From contig VBAT01000023.1 of the NCBI GenBank assembly GCA_005884665.1, positions 1 to 45,140 of the forward strand: a DNA stretch of 45,140 nucleotides. The letters run 5' to 3'. The notes beneath the pieces are model-generated. The model did no database searches. It saw nothing but the letters and a program-made list of their open reading frames with translations, and was not told where the DNA came from. Position numbers and translations under genes: made by a program. Positions 8,547-15,912 of the stretch are shown here, piece after piece. Position 1 is the first letter of the stretch, and every line of letters starts with the position of its first letter. This stretch comes from Bacteroidota bacterium. Lineage in GTDB: Bacteria > Bacteroidota > Bacteroidia > Chitinophagales > Chitinophagaceae.

Positions 8547-8634
8547 GTCAGGAAGATTTTTAATAACTGGATAAAGCTAAGCAAAGGATCATTTAAATAA
8601 TTATCCGTTGATGGAAAAACGGTATAAAACTCAG

Positions 8635-8729
8635 GTTTTCCTCGCGGTTACCACCGTGAAAACAGGCCAGGATTGAATATATATTTTGTTTAGCTTTCAT
8701 ACATCATTGCATGAACCTTTTGGAAGGTT
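8635..8729. promoter_or_regulatory. Hairpins in the divergent M16 / PLD-like spacer
   Basis: Two inverted repeats lie in the spacer between divergent genes. The first is about 8635-8663, with GTTTTC at the left and GAAAAC at the right around a GC-rich centre. The second is AACCTT (8714-8719), TTGG, AAGGTT (8724-8729). An AT-rich stretch, TATATATTTTG, lies between them near 8680-8690 and resembles the Bacteroidota -7 element (TAnnTTTG). A clear -33 element was not seen. Confidence 0.35.
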
Positions 8730-8764
8730 TGTGTACCATTCTCATTAAACCTCAAATATTTTCT

Positions 8765-10583
8765 ATGGACAAGCTTACCACGGTAAAAAAAGGAGCCAGG
8801 ACCTTAGTGAGCGTGCGGGCCTACCAGGGTGATGCCATGACACTTCTTGCCATCTGACCAATCGATTGTAGATAATTTCACCGGGTTTACAATCCAGGTC
8901 ACACCTCCCGGCACCAACAAAGCGCCTTTCTTTCTTTTCAACAGGTTTACTTACGATAAAGCCGTATGTAAAAAGAATAACCTGGATCCTACCAAACTGG
9001 AAACACGACTGACGGATGTAGCGCCCCTCCAGACTTTTCGCTGGGTACATACGCCCAAGACCAATCATGATATTAATGACATGGTGTTTGGAACTTACCA
9101 ATATGATGTGACGCCACGATACATGATCAATGACGTTTTACAACCGCTGGATAAGACGCTGACAGTAAGTTTTCCTTTCGAAGTAACGCCTTACAAAACC
9201 GGCAATCTTCAAATAGGTTTTACCCGGGGATTTATCGAATCGCAGGCATATACCCGGCATTTCGGATCTAACAACAAGACGAGACCGAATCAAACGGACC
9301 TGGTCTTTGACACCAATTTAATATCAGGGCCTTCCGATAAGGATAAGCAAAAAAATCCTGAGTTGAAAGACTATACTTTCGAATTCCAGCACAAATGGCT
9401 GGGATGGCAGGCGAGACAGCGGGTTATTGAGATGTTTAATGAAACGATTGCCAATCCAAAGATGAGCATGGATGTTTTTGCATTCGACCTCGACGAACCG
9501 TTTATCTGCAATTCTATCATCCAGCTGGCGAAGGAGGGGAGAGCCCGGGTCATCCTGGATGATTCAAAGGACCATAAAAAACCGGGGTGCTTCGAACAGG
9601 AATTTGAAAAGCAGTATAAGCAGCAGGCCAAGGATAAAAAAAGCATAGAACGCGGACATTTTGGTTCACTGGCTCATTCAAAAGTATCTATTCAAAAATT
9701 GAATGGAAAGCCGGTAAAAGTGCTGACAGGTTCAACCAATTTCTCCACCAATGGGGTTTATATTAATGCCAACCACGTTATTATTTTCACTAACGATAAA
9801 ATTGCCGCTTTATATGAAAAAGTATTTGATAATTCCTTCGGACAGGCGCTGATGGACAAATTTGGCGACACGGATGAAGCGATCAATGACAGTGTTCTCA
9901 AAGAGGTGAAATTGCCGCAAATGACTATCCGGTTTTCACCACACCAGAAAAAAATAGCCGAAAAGTTCTTTGCGCTCATCAAGACCCGGATCCTCGGTGC
10001 AAAAAGCGACGTATTATTTGCTATCATGAATGATCATAGCGCCAGTGACATTCTAAGCGCGGTACAGGAGCAGGTAAGATCAGACAAGATCTTCACGTAT
10101 GGCATAACCGATGTGATTGGCGATAAAACCGAGATATTTCTTTACAAACCGGAAAGCAAAAGAGGCATACGTGTGGCGGGAAAGCCCGGGCAATTCGTAT
10201 TGCCGCCGCCATTTGAAAAGGAAAGCAACATACCCGGCATCAGCGTGCATCATAAATTTGTTGTTGTTGATTTCAATTTCAAAGGGAAAAATCCTGTGGT
10301 GTATTGCGGCAGCAGTAATCTTGCCTTTGGCCCGGAACAAAACAATGGCGATAATCTTATTGAAATAAGGGATAAGGACGCTGTCACCGCCTTTGCGATA
10401 GAAGCTATCCGGCTGGTCGATCATTTTCATTTTCGCAATGCACAGTTTATGGCCCAGCAAAAGACAACAAATGGGAAGAAAGATGAAATCCACTTACATG
10501 GAACAAAGGAAAAAGCGTGGATAGACAAGTATTTTGACAAAAAGGATCTCAGGATGCTTGAACGGGAGTTGTTGATTGGGTAG
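8765..10583 (+). pseudogene. Phospholipase D-fold protein with an N-terminal frameshift
   Basis: The main frame runs from 8847 to the stop at 10583 (TTG start, 578 residues) and has two PLD-type motifs. The first is H-S-K at about 277-279, without the usual aspartate seven residues on (VSIQK). The second is H468-H-K470 with D475 (HHKFVVVD), followed by GSSNLAFG. The fold hydrolyses or transfers phosphodiester bonds, but substrate and location are unknown and no signal peptide is seen. The natural N-terminus appears to be the ATG at 8765 (MDKLTTVKKGARTLVSVRAY) in another frame, which runs into TGA after LLAI at about 8857. Dropping one base between about 8838 and 8860 joins it smoothly to SDQSIVDNFTGF. 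This is a broken gene, a sequencing indel, or a shorter protein from the TTG. Confidence 0.8.
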
Positions 10584-10665
10584 CGAATTCTTGTAAGTTT
10601 AGAGTTTAGAGTTGCAGGTTCATTTGTAGTTATATAATGATAATTGCCTGATGTGAGTGACCAAT

Positions 10666-10732
10666 GGTCCCATCGGGACCCAAAGTCGGTAGCAACACGG
10701 CGCAACGTCACCATTCGCGCCATAGGTGCGAA
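10666..10732. repeat. Two-hairpin repeat-like element
   Basis: GGTCCC (10666-10671), ATC, GGGACC (10675-10680) makes a perfect 6-bp stem. TTCGCGCC (10714-10721), ATA, GGTGCGAA (10725-10732) makes an 8-bp stem with one G-T pair. The second stem is followed by ATGTTACGCCTATGTTGATG. Paired hairpins of this form, the second followed by ATGTTTGTAG-like sequence, are dispersed repeats in Bacteroidota as I recall; I cannot verify that here. Confidence 0.6.
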
Positions 10733-10947
10733 ATGTTACGCCTATGTTGATGTTTTCTGTTATTTAAAGCGAGCTTTCAAACATGACACTGTGCGAGGCA
10801 GGAGTGTCTTTGCAATTTTGAACGTTGGGTGCTCAGTACGACTGGACTACACCCTTCCTGTGAACACGTTCTTGCGAGGCAACAAAAGTTGAATTGAAAG
10901 AAGTAGTCGTTGCCGACGCAATCTCAGCCTTTCGTAACGCTGCCAGG

Positions 10948-10980
10948 ATTCATCCGATAATTGTCAGGAGAGCTACGGCC
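10948..10980 (-). repeat. Degenerate tRNA-Arg D-arm fragment with decayed palindrome
   Basis: This 33-base segment matches 12631-12663 at all but four positions. It ends in GAGCTACGGCC, which is the D-arm and acceptor side of the tRNA-Arg at 12497-12570 read on the minus strand. The four differences fall in the palindrome, which here reads CCGATAATTGTCAGGA. It lies upstream of the epoxide hydrolase gene, and its better-preserved relative lies downstream of it. Confidence 0.65.
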
Positions 10981-11093
10981 CTCACTATTTTTTGATTGAG
11001 TGAATTATCTCCCCACATAAACCACCTAAAACTATAAGATTCAAGGAATGGCCTTGCGGAATGATTGTTGTGTTTAGTTTAAAAAACAGTAAC

Positions 11094-12302
11094 ATGAAAC
11101 ATCTATTTAATATTAATATTGAACAATCAGTTCTCGATGATCTGAAGAACAGGTTAGCAAATACACGCTGGACAGATGAAGTAGAAAATACAAAATGGGA
11201 GCACGGTACAAACAAAAATTATTTACAGGAACTGTGTGACTATTGGCAAAATGCATTTGATTGGAAAAAACGGGAAGAATATCTGAATTCTTTTCCTCAT
11301 TTTAAAACAACAGTTGATGGTATCGGGTTGCATTATATTCACCAGAAAGGGGAGGGACAGCATTCAATACCTCTACTTTTAATACATGGATGGCCTGATT
11401 CGTTTGTACGGTTTCTAAAGATCATCCCCTTACTAATAAAAGCAGACGAAAATGGTTTTTCGTTTGACGTAATTGTTCCTTCTATACCAGGTCATGGGTT
11501 CTCTGATATTCCAACAAAACCTGGAGTGAATACTAAGCGTCTGGCCAAACTTTTCACCCACCTGCTGACCCAGGAATTGGGTTACAAAAAGTTTGTAGCA
11601 CATGGCGGTGACCTGGGCTCCACTATTACGGAGCAAATCGCCTTATATCATGCCGACTCATTGCTGGGTATTCATTTGACCGACATCCCGTATCATCACA
11701 TCATTGCGGCAGATCCCGACAAATTAGATAAGGAAGAAAAGAAATATTCCAAGGCCGTACAAAAGTGGCAAATGATGGAGGGAGCTTACAATATGATTCA
11801 AGGCACAAAGCCACAAAGTTTGGCTTATGGATTAAATGATTCGCCGGCAGGTTTGGCTGCATGGATCATAGAAAAATTTCATAACTGGAGCGATTGCCAT
11901 GGAGATATAGAAAGTTGCTTTACAAAAGATGAATTGCTGACCAATGTAACTATCTATTGGGTAACGCAAACCATTAACTCCTCATTTCGGCATTATGTTG
12001 AGGCCTCGAAGGACCTCATGCAAACCATGTATAACCCCCTAAAAAAAATTAACCCTTTTGATAAGACGGGAAACAAGGTTGAAGTGCCGACAGCGGTGGC
12101 AGAATTCCAGACAGATCTTTTACCACCGAAAGACTTTGCAAACAAATATTTTAATGTTCAGCAATGGACAAAAATGCCTAAAGGTGGGCACTTTGCCGCT
12201 ATGGAACAACCTGAACTTCTGGCTGAAGACCTAAGAAAATTTGTAACCGATGTGCTGGCTCACTCGCAGATTGAAGAATCTTTAGAAAGTACTTTAAGGT
12301 AA
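11094..12302 (+). CDS. Epoxide hydrolase (EPHX1-like alpha/beta hydrolase)
   Basis: This enzyme is expected to open epoxides to vicinal diols in the cytoplasm. I use the ATG at 11094 (MKHLFNINIEQ), giving 402 residues, the normal size of the microsomal-type family; the frame is open from 11061. An N-terminal EHN domain covers about 1-85 (LANTRWTDEVENTKWEHGTNKNYL). The alpha/beta hydrolase core follows, with the oxyanion motif HGWP at 98-101, the nucleophile elbow HGGDLGS with Asp173, and the catalytic histidine H366 in KGGHFAAMEQP. It is a single gene with more A+T in its third positions than its neighbours by eye. It lies between two tRNA-Arg-related fragments, which fits acquisition by transfer, an inference. 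Confidence 0.9.
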   Translation: MKHLFNINIEQSVLDDLKNRLANTRWTDEVENTKWEHGTNKNYLQELCDYWQNAFDWKKREEYLNSFPHFKTTVDGIGLHYIHQKGEGQHSIPLLLIHGWPDSFVRFLKIIPLLIKADENGFSFDVIVPSIPGHGFSDIPTKPGVNTKRLAKLFTHLLTQELGYKKFVAHGGDLGSTITEQIALYHADSLLGIHLTDIPYHHIIAADPDKLDKEEKKYSKAVQKWQMMEGAYNMIQGTKPQSLAYGLNDSPAGLAAWIIEKFHNWSDCHGDIESCFTKDELLTNVTIYWVTQTINSSFRHYVEASKDLMQTMYNPLKKINPFDKTGNKVEVPTAVAEFQTDLLPPKDFANKYFNVQQWTKMPKGGHFAAMEQPELLAEDLRKFVTDVLAHSQIEESLESTLR

Positions 12303-12468
12303 TGTTATGCTTTGACCGTGGTATGTGTACGGGTGTATCCTGACAAGCGACGGGAAATCTGAATACTTCTTGCCTGTTTCGGGACGCACTATTCAGTCGA
12401 GATAGCGGGCATCCCTCGCAAAGACAGTAGACTCTTCGAGATGGGAAACACCAACAAAGGCGCTAAGA
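12303..12468. repeat. Intergenic repeat-like stretch after the epoxide hydrolase
   Basis: No gene is visible. On the minus strand the segment about 12335-12430 reads TTTGCGAGGGATGCCCGC ... GATTTCCCGTCGCTTGTCAGGATA. Words of the type (TTGCGAG, GGAAATCTGAATACTTC, CAAGCGACGGG) are like those of dispersed intergenic repeats; related words occur at 15760-15786, 25652-25729 and 33064-33091. Confidence 0.4.
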
Positions 12469-12494
12469 AAAGGCTGGCAATATTGCCAGCCTTT
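12469..12494 (-). terminator. Rho-independent terminator of the tRNA-Arg gene
   Basis: A perfect 26-base palindrome is centred between 12481 and 12482, with arms AAAGGCTGGCAAT and ATTGCCAGCCTTT. On the minus strand it starts two bases after the tRNA 3' end and is followed by TTTTC. A strong GC-containing stem followed by a short T-run directly behind a tRNA is a typical intrinsic terminator. Confidence 0.85.
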
Positions 12495-12496
12495 AG

Positions 12497-12570
12497 TGAC
12501 CCCGTCAGGATTCAAACCTGAAACCTTCTGATCCGTAGTCAGATGCTCTATTCAATTGAGCTACGGGGCC
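12497..12570 (-). tRNA. tRNA-Arg (anticodon ACG)
   Basis: The minus strand folds into a complete 74-nucleotide cloverleaf. The acceptor stem is GGCCCCG with CGGGGTC (one G-T pair), with discriminator A. The D-arm is GCTC...GAGC. The anticodon stem TCTGA/TCAGA encloses the loop CTACGGA with anticodon ACG. The T-arm is TCAGG, TTTGAAT, CCTGA. CCA is not encoded. ACG is normally modified to ICG to read CGU, CGC and CGA. A partial, interrupted relative lies 36 bases upstream of it on the same strand (12606-12663). Confidence 0.96.
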
Positions 12571-12605
12571 TGTAAAAAATTCCGATTTAAAAGCAGTTAC
12601 CTGTT

Positions 12606-12663
12606 CTTCTGATCCGTAATCAGATGCTTTATTCATCCGATAGCTATCGGGAGAGCTACGGCC
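12606..12663 (-). pseudogene. Partial tRNA-Arg(ACG) with palindrome in the D-loop
   Basis: Read on the minus strand this segment matches the intact tRNA-Arg from the start of the D-arm to the end of the anticodon arm. It has GGCCGTAGCTC, then the palindrome CCGATAGCTATCGG with flanking bases, then TGAATAAAGCATCTGA, loop TTACGGA and TCAGAAG. The anticodon is still ACG. The T-arm and the 3' acceptor strand are missing, so it cannot be a functional tRNA. The inserted palindrome is the same one that stands alone at 333-350 and 30664-30681. Confidence 0.8.
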
Positions 12664-12793
12664 AAACCTTCATACCGGGCGGCAAAAATAACGGAAAAAC
12701 CGCATGGGTCAAAATCAATAAATGTATGCCGCTAGCGCTTTCCAATTTCGAGCTTCGAAATTCCAGTTTTCGAATTTCCTTTATCTTGACATC

Positions 12794-15718
12794 GTGAATA
12801 CGAAGAACAGATTACAAAAACTATTACTGCTTCTTGTTTGCTCTCTCCTTGTTGCCACCCTTGGTGCCCAAAACACCATTGGAATTCCCAATATCGTCAA
12901 TTATACAAGGCAGGCCTATACTGCGGGAAGCCAAAACTGGAACGTGGTGCAGGATAAAAATGGCATCATGTATTTTGCCAACAATGATGGTATGCTGAGC
13001 TTTGACGGCAGCTCCTGGCGTTTATATAAACTGCCGAATAAAACAATTGCCCGTTCGATAGCTATTGGTGAGGACAATCGCATCTATATCGGCGGTCAGG
13101 GTGAGATCGGTTATTTTTACCCGGGCCCGACCGGTGAACTCGAATACACTGCTTTGAACAACCTCCTTTCTCCTGCGGATAACGATTTTGCGGATATCTG
13201 GAATATCTGTTTTTATCAACGACATGTTTTTTTCAGAGCAAATAAAAAGATATTGGAGTACGATGGTAAAACTGTGAATGTCTACAGCAGCTTCAACTGG
13301 GGCTTTCTTGGAACTGTGAATGGCGAACTGCTGGCCAATGAACATCAAAAAGGACTCGTCAGTTTCATCCATGGTCAATGGCGGCCAAGAGTCATATCGG
13401 GTGAACGATTTGATGGCGACAGGATGATGATCCGAACCATTTTACCAATGGGTAGGGACAGTGTACTAATCGTTTCATTGATGAATGGATTGTTCCTGCT
13501 TCACCGCGACACCTGCACTGCATTTGTTACCCCGGACATAACAGCAATAGCCACAAAAAATATTTCATCGGCCTGCCTCTTATCTGCAGACCGCATCGCC
13601 CTGGCCACTAACCTCGCGGGCTGCATCATTATTAATAAGCAGGGCAAATTTATCCAGCGCTTCACTAAAAAAGAAGGAATACAGAATAACAACGTGCTGA
13701 GCGTAATGATGGACAAGGATAAAAACCTGTGGATGGGACTTGATAACGGAATTGATCTCGTCACTTACAGTAATGCTATCAAAAATATTTTTCCCGACCA
13801 GGAAGACAGGAACTCGGGGTATACATCGATCATTTATCACAATAACCTGTACCTGGGCGTCTCCACGGGTCTCTACGTAATAAATCTTGATCCGGACTCC
13901 AGGGATATTAGCTATACCAACGGATCTTTTGAGTTTATTGAAAATACCAGGGGACAGGTATGGAACCTTTCAACGGTAAATGGAAAACTATTGATGGGAC
14001 ATAACAAAGGAGCTTTTATTATCGAAGGAAACAAAGCCATCCCGCTCGAAGAAAAAACGGGTTTCTGGGGTTTTCAACCATTGTATAAGAGCGATCCCTC
14101 TTCCCTCGTAGTCACTGGGACTTATGGGGGTATAAGTTTTTATCAATATAAGAACGACAATTTCGCGGAAGCCGTTTCTTACTCAAAGGTAGAATCCGCC
14201 CGGTTTGTCGCTATTGGTAACAACGTGATCTGGATCGCTCATCCATACAAAGGAATTTACAGGATCGAGTTTGATGCGAACGGTCCTGGTATCGCTTCAA
14301 AGTACAAAGACACAAAGGGAATATTGTCATCCAACCATAATAAGATCTATAAACTGAATGACAGGATCGTCCTGACAACCGACAACGGGATCTTTGAGTA
14401 TGATGAAAAACAAAAGGATTTTACCCGCTCTGCCTGGTTGCAAAAACTCCTCGGCAATAACCCGGTTAGCTATTTAAAAGAAGATGCGACGGGGAATATC
14501 TGGTTCTGCCGTGATAAAAAACTCGCTGTCATCGACAGGTCTTATGATGAACCAAGGACTGTCCTTATCCCCGAATTAGACGGGAGGATAATGGGAGGCG
14601 GATTTGAAAACATTAATGTGATCGACAGTAATAATGTACTGGTAGCGGCCGAAAAAGGATTTTTCCATATTAACTACGCCCTCTATAAAAAAAACAGGGA
14701 ATCACTTCATGTGCTGGTAAGAAAAGTACAGTCAACGTTGCAGGAGAACGGACTTATTTATGGCGGCTACAGTTCATTAAATCGAACTCCTTCAGTTAAA
14801 CATAAATACAACTCTCTTCATTTCGAATGTTCTTCGACATTGTTTGGCCAGGAACAAAACACGGAATTCAGCTATTACCTCGAAGGATTTGATAAAGCCT
14901 GGTCGCCATGGACAAAGAGAACCGAAAGAGACTATACCAACCTGCCCGCCGGTGACTATGTCTTTAAAGTAAAATGCCGCAATAACTCCGACAATGAATC
15001 TACAGTTTCCAGGTTTTCATTCTCTGTGCTGCCGCCCTGGTACCAGACCTGGTGGGCTTATACATTATTTGTTGTCTTAGGCACCGGCATTCTCTATTTC
15101 TTTTATAAAAATCAACAACGCAAATACAAGCTGCAACAGCAACTGGAACTACAGGAGCAAAAACGGAAATATGATGAAGAGCAGAAGCAATTGCAATTGC
15201 TGCATCAATTGGAGAAACAGGAGAGCGAAAAACAGATCATGCAGCTAAAAAACGAAAAGCTGCAATCAGAGGTCGAACATAAGAACTCTGAGCTGGCATC
15301 CAATGCAATGAACCTGGTTCAGAAAAAGGAAATGCTATCCAGGCTGAAGGATGACCTGGTAGGGTACAAGGGCACACCTGACCCTGAAAAAGCGACAAAG
15401 GAATTTCACAAGATCATCCGCCTGATCGACCGTGAACTGGACCATAAAGAAGAATGGGAACAATTTGCTATTCATTTTGACAGCGTTCATACAAACTATC
15501 TCAAAAAGCTAAAAACACTTTATCCTTCCCTCACCATTTCTGATCTGAAGCTGGCAGCTTACCTCAGACTTAACCTGTCGACCAAGGAAATCGCGCAGCT
15601 AATGAATATCTCAGTCAGGGGCGTTGAAACCAGCCGGTACCGACTCAGAAAAAAGTTGGGCATCGATAATGAGGTTAATCTTTACAGCTATCTTATTGAC
15701 ATCACAGGCCGGGAATAA
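12794..15718 (+). CDS. Membrane-anchored propeller/Y_Y_Y regulator with LuxR-type HTH
   Basis: This is a sensor-regulator with no kinase domain. I favour the GTG at 12794 (NTKNRLQKLLLLLVCSLLVATLGAQ, a signal or anchor segment; 974 residues); the frame is open from an ATG at 12722, but those residues come from repeat-like DNA. A periplasmic beta-propeller follows (repeats such as NLWMGLDNGIDLVTY and GNIWFCRDKKLAVID), then a Y_Y_Y domain (FSYYLEGFDKAWSPW...TNLPAGDYVFKVKCRN), one membrane helix (WWAYTLFVVLGTGILYFFY), a long glutamine-rich coiled coil, and a C-terminal HTH (LTISDLKLAAYLRLNLSTKEIAQLMNISVRGVETSRYRLRKKLGI). It sits directly upstream of SusC in the same direction and probably controls that locus by binding DNA from the membrane. 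The ligand is unknown. Confidence 0.88.
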   Translation: MNTKNRLQKLLLLLVCSLLVATLGAQNTIGIPNIVNYTRQAYTAGSQNWNVVQDKNGIMYFANNDGMLSFDGSSWRLYKLPNKTIARSIAIGEDNRIYIGGQGEIGYFYPGPTGELEYTALNNLLSPADNDFADIWNICFYQRHVFFRANKKILEYDGKTVNVYSSFNWGFLGTVNGELLANEHQKGLVSFIHGQWRPRVISGERFDGDRMMIRTILPMGRDSVLIVSLMNGLFLLHRDTCTAFVTPDITAIATKNISSACLLSADRIALATNLAGCIIINKQGKFIQRFTKKEGIQNNNVLSVMMDKDKNLWMGLDNGIDLVTYSNAIKNIFPDQEDRNSGYTSIIYHNNLYLGVSTGLYVINLDPDSRDISYTNGSFEFIENTRGQVWNLSTVNGKLLMGHNKGAFIIEGNKAIPLEEKTGFWGFQPLYKSDPSSLVVTGTYGGISFYQYKNDNFAEAVSYSKVESARFVAIGNNVIWIAHPYKGIYRIEFDANGPGIASKYKDTKGILSSNHNKIYKLNDRIVLTTDNGIFEYDEKQKDFTRSAWLQKLLGNNPVSYLKEDATGNIWFCRDKKLAVIDRSYDEPRTVLIPELDGRIMGGGFENINVIDSNNVLVAAEKGFFHINYALYKKNRESLHVLVRKVQSTLQENGLIYGGYSSLNRTPSVKHKYNSLHFECSSTLFGQEQNTEFSYYLEGFDKAWSPWTKRTERDYTNLPAGDYVFKVKCRNNSDNESTVSRFSFSVLPPWYQTWWAYTLFVVLGTGILYFFYKNQQRKYKLQQQLELQEQKRKYDEEQKQLQLLHQLEKQESEKQIMQLKNEKLQSEVEHKNSELASNAMNLVQKKEMLSRLKDDLVGYKGTPDPEKATKEFHKIIRLIDRELDHKEEWEQFAIHFDSVHTNYLKKLKTLYPSLTISDLKLAAYLRLNLSTKEIAQLMNISVRGVETSRYRLRKKLGIDNEVNLYSYLIDITGRE

Positions 15719-15912
15719 TGAATCCACCCCACTTAAAACTTACAACTTATAACGCTTAATCCTTGCTTCTACTCGCAAAGACGTAGTTAGTATAGAAATT
15801 AAATATTTGAAAATCAATAGTATTTTTTCAGACTGTAGAGGTTTTGGCGTAGTGCTTTTTTTGGTTCAACACATCGCGGGCAGCAACTTTGGTTTACAAA
15901 AACTGCTGCTAT

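Larger units (their letters stand above)
10584..11093. other. Long intergenic region with hairpins and repeats
   Basis: No convincing gene is visible in this stretch of about 500 bases. It starts with GTTTAGAGTTTAGAG words (10596-10612). It then holds a two-hairpin element at 10666-10732 and GCGAGGCA-type words at 10792-10870. It ends with a fragment related to tRNA-Arg at 10948-10980. The 82-residue frame at 10644-10892 has no family resemblance and overlaps the repeats. Confidence 0.6.

Noticed and set aside
10644..10892. An 82-residue frame in the PLD-epoxide hydrolase spacer
   Set aside because: It covers the two-hairpin element and other repeat words; composition is not protein-like.
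8765..12302. PLD-fold protein plus epoxide hydrolase as a defence system
   Set aside because: No partner ATPase, nuclease or toxin/antitoxin gene is present, the two genes are separated by 500 bases of repeats, and nothing links them functionally.
12722..12793. ATG at 12722 as the start of the propeller regulator
   Set aside because: The added residues come from TTTCGAATTTCC-type repeat words and would place non-signal sequence before the signal segment; the GTG at 12794 fits better.
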